A stretch of DNA of 64,000 nucleotides, from the NCBI GenBank assembly GCA_017454355.1, contig JAFTDD010000014.1, positions 1 through 64,000 on the forward strand, written 5' to 3'. Within the stretch, counting starts at the first letter, position 1; each line of letters starts with the position of its first letter. A model generated the notes under the pieces. That model was given only the letters and a program-made list of their open reading frames with translations. It searched no databases and was not told the DNA's origin. This stretch comes from Muribaculaceae bacterium (lineage in GTDB: Bacteria > Bacteroidota > Bacteroidia > Bacteroidales > Muribaculaceae). Shown here piece by piece: positions 45,901 through 52,971 of this stretch. The translations under genes and the position numbers were made by a program.

Positions 45901-46215
45901 AGCGCATTCACGGGCGATGGCGCGTTGCGTGAGTTCGTTGCGCAGCTTGATTTCAAAATCCGAGCCGAATACCGTGCGTTCACGGTTGAGGCGCGGAATG
46001 TAGAACTCACGTTTCTGCTTATCCACCTTGTCGGTGGTGAATGTTGGTGATGTGAAGATGAAACGAAGCTCGTCAATGCTTTTCAGGCGTTCTTTAAGCT
46101 CTTGGAAAGCATAGATGGAGAAACAAGACGCAGCAATGGCAATCTTGCTGCCGTCCTGAATGACGGTGAGCAAGTCGTCGCGCAGTGTTGTAGTCTTGTT
46201 GTCGATAAGTTTCAT
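42964..46215 (-). CDS. Large SNF2/RapA-type helicase with PLD-like N-terminus
   Basis: A 1083-residue superfamily 2 ATPase. The first ~190 residues have the layout of a phospholipase D-like domain but no visible HxK catalytic pair (the expected place reads NKFMQGFIN). Walker A is DSVGLGKT (267-274), the DESH box lies at 356-359, motif III is MLSATPVNN and motif VI FGRIDRIGS. It is the first gene of the six-gene island and has its own promoter. It is expected to translocate on DNA or RNA; a role upstream of the TIR or Res effectors is inference. Confidence 0.88.
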   Translation of the reverse strand: MKLIDNKTTTLRDDLLTVIQDGSKIAIAASCFSIYAFQELKERLKSIDELRFIFTSPTFTTDKVDKQKREFYIPRLNRERTVFGSDFEIKLRNELTQRAIARECAEWIRQKVCFKSNRTNKFMQGFINVDQTNYAPVNGFTTVDLGTEQGDNAYTMIMRNDFPASQDFLTLFEQVWNDSEMLQVVTEEVIDNISNVYKENAPEFLYFVTLYNIFNEFLEDISEDVLPNEATGFKQSVIWNKLYNFQRDAALAIINKLEKYNGCILADSVGLGKTFTALAVIKYYEGRNRNVLVLCPKKLHDNWETYHGNYLNNPLVADRLRYDVFFHSDLSRDEGRSNGRELANINWGNYDLVVIDESHNFRNGGKVSTDENDENPRENRYLRLMNKIIRAGVRTKVLMLSATPVNNRFNDLKNQLQLAYEGESARLDALLNTESSVDDIFRKAQRSYNEWSRLPKEERTTKQLLSMLSFDFFTLLDSVTIARSRKHIEQYYDTADIGKFPTRLKPISRRPPLTDLNTAINYNEIFEQLQQLNLAVYTPSAFILDSRKDKYGIDTEDEITATGHRLSIEDREKGIRRLMSIQMLKRLESSVNSFRLTVQRIAAYIEQMLKRIDSHVEQTEVDDYMMAAEPVADWDIEDADNDIIIGRRKNKILLADLDYMSWRTYLQKDADNLKLLLLMLGDITPDHDSKLQQLIADLRDKFANPINEGNKKVIIFTAFSDTAEYLYKNLAPAILKKHGLHTALVSGDVEARSTLKLREKLDFNKVLTLFSPVSKEKAAIYPKLDAEIDVLIGTDCISEGQNLQDCDYLINYDIHWNPVRIIQRFGRIDRIGSRNAVIQLVNYWPDMTLDEYINLKERVEARMKASVLTATDDGNPLSENEKDDLDYRRQQLKRLQEEVVDIEEMNTGVSIMDLGLNEFRLDLLEYINQGHDIEHTPFGLHAVVAARDTTPPGVVFVLKNRNGGINIDHKNQLHPFYMVYISDDGDVVVNHLAPKDLLDRLRLLCKGVHAPDKVLCREFNKQTRDGRNMKHYSELLGEAINSIINVRQESDIDSFLGGVQGSLFTEPITGLDDFELICFLVIK

Positions 46216-46255
46216 CAGCGTAGATTAAAACAACTTTAGTTTCTATTTGTCACGG

Positions 46256-46287
46256 CAAAATTAATAAATTTTATTGAGAGCGGCAAA
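46256..46287 (-). promoter_or_regulatory. TTTG / TAATTTTG promoter of the defence island
   Basis: Minus-strand TAATTTTG (46256-46263) with TTTG (46284-46287) 20 nt upstream. It is the only convincing promoter found for the six genes down to 34464. Confidence 0.7.
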
Positions 46288-46425
46288 TAGTGGTGGCTGT
46301 ATTTTGAAGTGGAGGAAATTGTGTTTTTGCTTGTCGTGCGACTTATTGACGCCACGGGCCAATGTCCTCGCCCCCCGCAGGCGCATTAATTGACAATTGT
46401 GAATTATGAATTGTGATTTTTTTAT

Positions 46426-46433
46426 TATCTTTG
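46426..46433 (+). promoter_or_regulatory. TATCTTTG -7 element of the aromatic operon
   Basis: A TAnnTTTG match giving a leader of about 90 nt before pheA. The gap between the helicase and pheA (46216-46531) otherwise holds only repeats and the opposing promoter. Confidence 0.6.
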
Positions 46434-46485
46434 CGGCCGAAATCAAAAGTCTGGGTACAAGAATTCGTCTTGCAATACACAACAT

Positions 46486-46541
46486 TTGCCGGCGCAAGGG
46501 CGCGCGGCATGGCGAAACATTATGGTAGATTATGAATTGTG
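46486..46541. repeat. GC-rich core (copy 3, inverted) and GAATTGTG octamers
   Basis: 46486-46513 is the inverted counterpart of the GGCCATGCCGC core at 30363 and 32239. It is followed by ATTATGAATTGTGATTC, part of an AATTATG/AATTGTG micro-repeat also seen at 46391-46417 and 47421-47450. The pheA start codon lies inside this repeat. Confidence 0.75.
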
Positions 46542-47386
46542 ATTCTAATATAAGGGTGGCCATACAGGGGGTGGCGGGGTGCTTCCACGATGCGGCGGCG
46601 AGGGAGTTTTTTGCCGGACGGGAGGTGGAGAGCGTGCCGTGCGACACGTTTGAGGACGTGTTTGACGCACTGCGATATGACGCGTCGATGGCCGGCATTG
46701 TGGCTATCGAGAACACCATTGCCGGCAGCCTGCTGCAAAATCACGAACTGCTGCGCCAGAGCAACCTGACCATAGTGGGTGAGCACAAGATGTATATCTC
46801 GCAGGCGTTGGCCGCACTACCCGGGCAACGGTTGGAGGACATCGTGGAGGTTCACAGTCACCCGATCGCGTTGCGACAGTGTGAGCAGTATCTTCACCGT
46901 CACGCGTGGATGAAGCGGGTGGAGGCTCACGATACGGCCGGCAGTGCGATGGAAATCGCTCAGGCGGGATTGATGGGCCACGCGGCCATTTGTGGACGCT
47001 ATGCGGCCGAACGCTACGGCCTTGAGGTGCTTGATGATGATATTCAAACAAATAAACGCAACTTCACGCGCTTTCTGGTGCTCGCCGACCCGACTTTGGC
47101 GCGCGATTTAGTGGCAGAGTGCTACGCCGACAAGGCGTCGCTGGCGTTCACGCTGCCACACAGCCAAGGCTCGCTGAGCGCGGTACTCACCATCTTCTCG
47201 TTCTACGGCATGAACCTCACCAAAATCCAGTCGCTGCCCATCATCGGGCGTGAGTGGGAATACCGCTTCTATATCGACCTCACCTTTGGCGACGTGACGC
47301 GTTACAGGCAGTCGGTAGACGCGGTGCGACCGCTCATCAGCGACTTCAAGGTGTTGGGGGAGTACAATGTAGCAAGTAGCATGTAG
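46532..47386 (+). CDS. pheA: Prephenate dehydratase PheA
   Basis: A 284-residue enzyme converting prephenate to phenylpyruvate. The catalytic part starts RVAIQGVAGCFHDAAAREFF; the active-site TRF motif is in RNFTRFLVL. A C-terminal ACT domain (about 195-280, LPHSQGSLSAVL) would bind phenylalanine for feedback control. The ATG at 46532 (MNCDSNI) comes from repeat DNA; a GTG eight codons on is the alternative. First gene of a four-gene phenylalanine/tyrosine operon. Confidence 0.93.
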   Translation: MNCDSNIRVAIQGVAGCFHDAAAREFFAGREVESVPCDTFEDVFDALRYDASMAGIVAIENTIAGSLLQNHELLRQSNLTIVGEHKMYISQALAALPGQRLEDIVEVHSHPIALRQCEQYLHRHAWMKRVEAHDTAGSAMEIAQAGLMGHAAICGRYAAERYGLEVLDDDIQTNKRNFTRFLVLADPTLARDLVAECYADKASLAFTLPHSQGSLSAVLTIFSFYGMNLTKIQSLPIIGREWEYRFYIDLTFGDVTRYRQSVDAVRPLISDFKVLGEYNVASSM

Positions 47387-47447
47387 CATGTAGCACGTAG
47401 TAGCATGTAGCATTGGCTAATTATGAACTATGAATTATGAATTGTGA
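47373..47447. repeat. GTAGCAT heptamers and GAATTATG octamers
   Basis: Tandem GTAGCAT/GTAGCAC units (47373-47412) run directly into ATGAACTATGAATTATGAATTG. The start codon of the next gene (47437) is one of these ATGs. Similar heptamers occur at 61871-61905 and 63012-63022. Confidence 0.8.
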
Positions 47448-48618
47448 ATTGAACATAAGGCCAGCCGATAGGGTGGCGACAATGGAAGAGTATTACTTCT
47501 CGCGCAAACTCAAGCAGATTGCGAGGCTTAACGCGGCGGGAGCGGACATCGTGAGCCTGGGCGTGGGCGGACCTGACCGTCCGCCGCGTGACGAGGTAAT
47601 CGAACGCCTGGTTAGTGAGGCCCGCAAGCCTGACGCACACGGCTATCAGCCCTACGTGGGCTTGCCGCAGTTGCGCCGCGCCTACGCCGACTGGTATGGA
47701 CGTTACTACGGCGTGTCGCTCGATCCGGATAGTGAAGTGCTGCCGCTCATCGGCAGTAAGGAGGGTATCTTGCACATCACCATGGCCTTTGTCAACCCCG
47801 GCGACGCGGTGCTGGTGCCTAATCCGGGATACCCGACGTACACGAGCGTCAGCCGCCTGTGCGGAGCGCGCATCATCTACTACGATTTGACCGAGGAAGG
47901 CGACTGGGAGCCGGACTTTGAGGCGTTGGAGGCCGCCGGATTGGAAGGTGTGAAACTGATGTGGGTCAACTATCCCCAAATGCCAACGGGCCGCATCGCG
48001 TCGCCTGAGTTGTTCCAACGGCTTGTTGACTTCGGTCACCGCCATGGCATTGTGATTGTGAACGACAACCCCTATAGTTTTATCTTGAACGATGACCGCC
48101 CGCTGAGTATTCTCGCTGCCTCGGGAGCGCGCGAGGTGGCCATCGAGATGAACTCGCTGAGCAAGGCTCACAATATGCCGGGATGGCGAATGGGAATGGT
48201 GGCGGCAAACAAGGACTTTATCGACTGGATACTGCGGGTGAAGAGCAATGTGGACAGCGGACAGTTCCGTCCGATGATGCTGGCGGCGGTCGAGGCGCTT
48301 GCGGCAGGAGACGAATGGTACGCCGCGCTTAACGGAGAGTACCGGCGCCGTCGCGCAGTTGCCATGGAGATAATGCGTACTCTTGGTTGCCACGTTGATG
48401 AGCGCCAACGCGGGTTGTTCCTGTGGGGGCGTGTGCCTGATGGCGTAGAGAGTGGTGAGGCGTTGGCCGACGAGGTGCTGGAGCGGGCGCGTGTGTTTAT
48501 CGTGCCGGGCCACATCTTTGGCAGCAACGGCTCACGCTACGTGAGACTGAGCCTCTGCGCCCCGTTACCTCGCCTTGCCGAAGCCCTGCGCAGAGTGCAG
48601 TTAATGACTAACAACTAA
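47437..48618 (+). CDS. Class I/II PLP-dependent aminotransferase
   Basis: A 393-residue fold-type I aminotransferase. The PLP lysine is in NSLSKAHNMPGWRMG and the substrate and cofactor blocks NYPQMPTGRIA and NDNPYSF are visible. Its place between prephenate dehydratase and DAHP synthase suggests it transaminates phenylpyruvate and 4-hydroxyphenylpyruvate. The start at 47437 lies in the repeat; MEEYYFSRKLKQ, fifteen codons on, is an equally good start. Confidence 0.9.
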   Translation: MNCELNIRPADRVATMEEYYFSRKLKQIARLNAAGADIVSLGVGGPDRPPRDEVIERLVSEARKPDAHGYQPYVGLPQLRRAYADWYGRYYGVSLDPDSEVLPLIGSKEGILHITMAFVNPGDAVLVPNPGYPTYTSVSRLCGARIIYYDLTEEGDWEPDFEALEAAGLEGVKLMWVNYPQMPTGRIASPELFQRLVDFGHRHGIVIVNDNPYSFILNDDRPLSILAASGAREVAIEMNSLSKAHNMPGWRMGMVAANKDFIDWILRVKSNVDSGQFRPMMLAAVEALAAGDEWYAALNGEYRRRRAVAMEIMRTLGCHVDERQRGLFLWGRVPDGVESGEALADEVLERARVFIVPGHIFGSNGSRYVRLSLCAPLPRLAEALRRVQLMTNN

Positions 48619-48631
48619 CGACTAACGACTG

Positions 48632-49714
48632 ATGACTGAATATTTCAAGGATTTAGCGCCAATCACATTTGATGGCATCGATAACAATCGCCCGCTTGTA
48701 ATCGCGGGACCATGCAGCGCCGAGAGCCGCGAACAGATTTTTGAGACCGCACGCGGAGTGAAGGCAGCCGGAGTGGGAGTGTTTCGCGCCGGCATTTGGA
48801 AACCGCGCACCAAGCCCGGAGGCTTTGAGGGTGTGGGCATCCGTGGCCTGTTGTGGCTTGCCGAGGTCAAGCGCGACCTTGGACTGCTCACGGCCACCGA
48901 GGTCGCCACACGCGACCATGTGGCGGCAGCGCTTGATGCGGGCGTGGACATCCTCTGGATTGGTGCGAGAACGAGTGCCAACCCGTTTGCGATGCAGGAT
49001 ATTGCAAACGCCTTGCAGGGACATCCCGAGGTGACGGTGCTTGTGAAAAATCCGGTAAATCCTGACCTGGAGTTATGGATTGGCGCGTTGCAGCGCATCT
49101 ATAATGCCGGAGTGAGGCGTCTAGGCGCAATCCATCGCGGCTTTAGCACCTATGGCAAACATCTCTACCGCAACGAGCCGCAGTGGTATATCCCCATTGA
49201 GTTGCATCGTCGTGTGCCGCAACTGCCAATTTTGAGCGACCCGTCACACATGGGCGGTAAGCGCGAACTGATTGCGCCAATCGCCCAGCAAGCGTTGGAT
49301 ATGGATTTTGCCGGCTTGATGATTGAGACGCATTGCAATCCGGACTGTGCCTTGAGCGACCGCGACCAGCAGGTGACGCCGGAGGCTCTGAATTTGATAT
49401 TAAACACACTGGTGATGAGAGATAAGAAACAATCTACCGAAAATCTGAATCTGCTGCGGCAACAGATTGACCGCTGCGACAACGAGTTGCTGGAGGTGTT
49501 GAGCCGTCGAATGCGTGTGTCGCGTGAAATCGGTCAGTATAAACTCGAGCACAATATGAGTGTTGTTCAAGCCGGACGTTATAGTGACATTATGGCTGAC
49601 CGCTTGCGTCTGGCAAGTGAGATGGGGATTGGTGCGGACTGCATGCAAGTGATCATGCAGGCAATCCATGAGGAAAGTGTGCGTCAACAAATCGAGATAG
49701 TCAACAAGGCATGA
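48632..49714 (+). CDS. Bifunctional DAHP synthase / chorismate mutase
   Basis: A 360-residue fusion. Residues 1-265 are a KDO8P-synthase-like DAHP synthase (IAGPCSAES, GIWKPRTKPGGFEG, SDPSHMGGKRE), the first step of the shikimate pathway. Residues 270-360 are an AroQ-type chorismate mutase (LRQQIDRCDNELLEVLSRRM). The fusion commits carbon to prephenate, the substrate of the flanking genes. The start ATGACTG is itself part of a GACTAAC-type repeat (48606-48636). Confidence 0.93.
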   Translation: MTEYFKDLAPITFDGIDNNRPLVIAGPCSAESREQIFETARGVKAAGVGVFRAGIWKPRTKPGGFEGVGIRGLLWLAEVKRDLGLLTATEVATRDHVAAALDAGVDILWIGARTSANPFAMQDIANALQGHPEVTVLVKNPVNPDLELWIGALQRIYNAGVRRLGAIHRGFSTYGKHLYRNEPQWYIPIELHRRVPQLPILSDPSHMGGKRELIAPIAQQALDMDFAGLMIETHCNPDCALSDRDQQVTPEALNLILNTLVMRDKKQSTENLNLLRQQIDRCDNELLEVLSRRMRVSREIGQYKLEHNMSVVQAGRYSDIMADRLRLASEMGIGADCMQVIMQAIHEESVRQQIEIVNKA

Positions 49715-50487
49715 AGATATTGGTAATGGGGGCCGGCAAGATGGGCTCCTTCTTCTGCGACCTGCTCACGCGCGAGCACGAGGTGGCAATCTATGACACG
49801 TGCAAGGAACGGTTGCGGTTCACCTTTGACGCGCTGCGGTTCACTTCGCTTGACGAGGTGGACGCTTTCGCGCCCGAACTGCTCATCAACGCTGTGACAG
49901 TTAAGTACACCATCGAGGCGTTCAATGCCGTGCTGCCTCATCTGCCGGCGGGCTGTATCATCAGTGACATCGCCTCGGTGAAAACGGGTTTGCCGGAGTT
50001 TTACGCCGCGCAGAATCACCCGTTTGTGAGCACCCACCCGATGTTTGGCCCCACATTCGCGTCGCTGAGCAACCTCGCTAATGAGAACGCGATTATCATC
50101 AGTGAGGGAAGCCACTTGGGCAAAGTGTTTTTCCGCGACTTGTATAAGTCGCTGGGGCTGAACGTGTGTGAGTACACATTTGCCGAACACGATGAGACAA
50201 TCGCCTATTCGTTGTCGATACCATTTGCAAGCACATTGGTTTTTGGCAGTGTGATGAAACATCAGGACGCGCCGGGCACGACGTTTAAGCGTCATTTGGC
50301 CATTGCTCGCGGCCTGATGAGTGAGGACGACTACCTGTTGCAGGAGATTTTGTTCAACCCTCACACTGCCGGGCAACTCGAGCGCATTCAGGCGCGGCTT
50401 GATGAGTTGCGCGCGATTATCGAGCGCCACGACGCTCCGGCGATGAAGTCGTTTCTTGACGAGGTGAGGGATAATATCGAGCGATAG
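49711..50487 (+). CDS. tyrA: Prephenate dehydrogenase
   Basis: A 258-residue NAD(P)-dependent enzyme leading to tyrosine. The Rossmann start MKILVMGAGKMGSFFCDLL and the prephenate-binding HPFVSTHPMFGPT block are present. It overlaps the previous stop (ATGA), so it is co-translated. It completes the operon: with pheA, the aminotransferase and the bifunctional enzyme, both phenylalanine and tyrosine branches are covered. Confidence 0.92.
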   Translation: MKILVMGAGKMGSFFCDLLTREHEVAIYDTCKERLRFTFDALRFTSLDEVDAFAPELLINAVTVKYTIEAFNAVLPHLPAGCIISDIASVKTGLPEFYAAQNHPFVSTHPMFGPTFASLSNLANENAIIISEGSHLGKVFFRDLYKSLGLNVCEYTFAEHDETIAYSLSIPFASTLVFGSVMKHQDAPGTTFKRHLAIARGLMSEDDYLLQEILFNPHTAGQLERIQARLDELRAIIERHDAPAMKSFLDEVRDNIER

Positions 50488-50541
50488 AATTGTGTAATAA
50501 ATGACAAAGTGACACGGTCGCTTTGTACTACACTCAATTAA

Positions 50542-51552
50542 ATGATTATATTAGGAATAGAGTCGTCTTGCGACGACACATCGGCGGCCGTGATAGACGA
50601 CTGCGTGCTGCTGTCGAGCGTGATAGCGAGTCAAAAGGTGCATGAGGCTTACGGCGGAGTGGTGCCTGAACTGGCTTCGCGTGCCCATCAACAAAATATA
50701 GTGCCGGTGGTGAGTGAGGCCATTCGCCAGGCCGGCATCGACCGCAAAGATATTGGCGCGGTGGCGTTCACACGTGGCCCCGGGCTGCCCGGCTCGCTGC
50801 ACGTGGGCTGCGCCTTTGCCAAGGGACTTGCCTTGGCATTGAATGTTCCGCTTGTTGATGTGAACCACCTGCACGGACACGTGCTCGCTCATTTTGTGAA
50901 ACGTAAGCCGGACGATGAGGTGCCCGAGTTCCCGTACCTGTGTCTGCTGGTGAGCGGCGGTAATTCGCAGATTATCCGTGTGGACTCGCCGGCACAGATG
51001 ACCGTGCTCGGGCAGACGATTGATGACGCGGCGGGCGAGGCTTTTGACAAGTGTGCCAAAGTGATGGGCCTGCCATATCCCGGCGGACCGGTCATCGACC
51101 GCTTGGCGGCCGAAGGCGACCCGTCACGATTTAAGTTCGCAAAACCGCATATTGACGGTTATAATTATAGTTTCAGCGGTCTGAAGACATCGTTTCTTTA
51201 TACCCTGCGTGATGCTCTTAAAGATAATCCCAATTTCATTGAGGAGAACAAGGCCGACTTGGCAGCATCGTTGCAACACACGATTGTGGATATTTTGATG
51301 CACCAGTTCACGCGTGCCATCAAGGACACGGGCATCAAGACGATTGCCATCGGCGGGGGAGTGAGCGCCAATAGCGGTGTGCGTGACGCAGTGGCCGACT
51401 ATGCGCGTCGCCATCGTCTGCGGGCATTCATCCCGGAGCGGTCGTTCACTACCGACAATGCCGCGATGATTGCCGTTGCCGGTTGGTTTAAGGCTCAACG
51501 CGGCGAGTTCTGCGACCCGACAGAGCCTCCGTTTGCCAGAGTAGTGATTTGA
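50542..51552 (+). CDS. tsaD: tRNA threonylcarbamoyladenosine synthase subunit TsaD
   Basis: A 336-residue ASKHA-fold protein of the t6A37 tRNA modification complex. GIESSCDDTSAAV is the opening motif, VNHLHGHVLAHF holds the two metal-binding histidines, and GGGVSANSGVR is the nucleotide loop. Separate from the aromatic operon by 54 nt. Confidence 0.96.
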   Translation: MIILGIESSCDDTSAAVIDDCVLLSSVIASQKVHEAYGGVVPELASRAHQQNIVPVVSEAIRQAGIDRKDIGAVAFTRGPGLPGSLHVGCAFAKGLALALNVPLVDVNHLHGHVLAHFVKRKPDDEVPEFPYLCLLVSGGNSQIIRVDSPAQMTVLGQTIDDAAGEAFDKCAKVMGLPYPGGPVIDRLAAEGDPSRFKFAKPHIDGYNYSFSGLKTSFLYTLRDALKDNPNFIEENKADLAASLQHTIVDILMHQFTRAIKDTGIKTIAIGGGVSANSGVRDAVADYARRHRLRAFIPERSFTTDNAAMIAVAGWFKAQRGEFCDPTEPPFARVVI

Positions 51553-51557
51553 TAACC

Positions 51558-51706
51558 GTTGAGAGGTTGAGGGGTTGAGAGGTTGAGCCTCGCGCTGGCG
51601 CGCTCGGGGATAATGGATTTGCCTCCGGGATGGCCAGGCCCAACATTTCTTCCCAATCGCGATAGCGATTGGCTCAACCTCTCAACACCTCAACCCCTCA
51701 ACCTAT
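51558..51706. repeat. Long stem with GGTTGAG-type repeats before cinA
   Basis: Repeated GAGGTTGAG/GGGTTGAG units on the left (51559-51587) are the inverse of CAACCTCT/CAACCCCT units on the right (51672-51706), so the whole region can fold back on itself. The loop contains GATGGCCAGGCCCAACA, which looks like a remnant of the GC-rich repeat, and an AATCGCGATAGCGATT hairpin. The cinA ATG follows 8 nt after the right arm. Confidence 0.75.
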
Positions 51707-51713
51707 AAACAAA

Positions 51714-52958
51714 ATGCGTTACGATATAATTGCGATTGGAGATGAACTGCTCATTGGTCAGGTGACCGATACAAACAGCGGTGCGATAGCGCGGATGCTC
51801 TCGCCACACGGGTGGCAACTGAATGAGACGCGCGTTATTGGCGATGATGCGGCGGCTATTACCGCGGCTCTTGACGCGGCGTTAGCCGAGGTGGATGTCG
51901 TGTTGATGACCGGCGGACTCGGTCCCACCAAGGACGACATCACCAAACCGGCGCTGGCGCGCTACTTCGGCGGCGAGATGCGTTGGGACGAGACGGTTGA
52001 AGCCGATGTGCGCCGCGTGTTTGCGGCGCGAGGCTTGGAGTTGAACGAGTCGACGCTATCGCAGGCGTGGGTACCGTCGTCGTGCCGCGTGATCCACAAC
52101 CGCGTGGGCACGGCGCCGCTGATGTGGTTTGAACGCGATGGCAAGGTGGCAGTGAGTATGCCCGGTGTGCCTCATGAGACATTGACGATGATGCGTGAGG
52201 CTGTGTTGCCGAGATTGCTCGAGCGGTTCCCGGCCGGCGAGAGTATTGAGCACCGCACAACGGTTGTGGCCGGCATCATTGAGAGCAAACTATCGGAGCA
52301 TTTGGAGGCCTTTGAGGAGGCGTTGCCGACGTTTTTCCATTTGGCTTATCTGCCGGAGGCCGGGCTCATCCGGTTGCGCCTGACCGGGCGTCATCCTGAC
52401 GCGGAGTTACTGCATCACATGGTGGACGTGATCGACGACAGGCTGCAGCAAGAACTTGGAGAATATGCCATTTGCCGTGGCGACAAGCCGCTGGCGGCAA
52501 TCGTCGGCGACCGTCTGAGTGAGCGTGGCCTCACGGTGGCGACGGCCGAGAGTTGCACCGGCGGCAATATAGCCCACCGCTTGACGCTCATCCCCGGCAG
52601 CAGCGAGTACTTTCGCGGTGGGGTAGTGGCCTATAGCAACGATGTGAAGCGAGACGTGCTTGGAGTGAGCCGTGACGATCTGGACGCTTACGGCGCGGTG
52701 AGCGAACCGGTAGTGCGGCAGATGGCGCCGGGCGCGTGTCGCGTGACCGGCAGCGACTGCGCCGTAGCCACCAGCGGTATCGCCGGTCCCGGCGGCGGTA
52801 CGCCCGAGAAGCCTGTAGGCACCGTGTGGATTTCGGCCGCAGTCCGTGGCCATGTCGTCACGCGCTTGCTTCACCTGCCCGGTGACCGCCGCCGCGTGAT
52901 AGACCGTGCGACCACCGAGGCTTTGCTACTGCTTTTGAAGATGTTAGATGTTAGATGA
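51714..52958 (+). CDS. cinA: CinA family nicotinamide-nucleotide amidohydrolase
   Basis: A 414-residue two-domain protein. The N-terminal MoCF-like (COG1058) domain has GDELLIGQVTDTN and MTGGLGPTKDD; the C-terminal PncC domain has ATAESCTGGNIAHRL and GIAGPGGGTPEKPVG. It recycles nicotinamide mononucleotide. I start at ATG 51714; the longer frame from 51669 translates repeat DNA. The last residues (KMLDVR) are encoded by a GATGTTA heptamer repeat that includes the stop. Confidence 0.94.
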   Translation: MRYDIIAIGDELLIGQVTDTNSGAIARMLSPHGWQLNETRVIGDDAAAITAALDAALAEVDVVLMTGGLGPTKDDITKPALARYFGGEMRWDETVEADVRRVFAARGLELNESTLSQAWVPSSCRVIHNRVGTAPLMWFERDGKVAVSMPGVPHETLTMMREAVLPRLLERFPAGESIEHRTTVVAGIIESKLSEHLEAFEEALPTFFHLAYLPEAGLIRLRLTGRHPDAELLHHMVDVIDDRLQQELGEYAICRGDKPLAAIVGDRLSERGLTVATAESCTGGNIAHRLTLIPGSSEYFRGGVVAYSNDVKRDVLGVSRDDLDAYGAVSEPVVRQMAPGACRVTGSDCAVATSGIAGPGGGTPEKPVGTVWISAAVRGHVVTRLLHLPGDRRRVIDRATTEALLLLLKMLDVR

Positions 52959-52971
52959 AATGCCAAAGATT

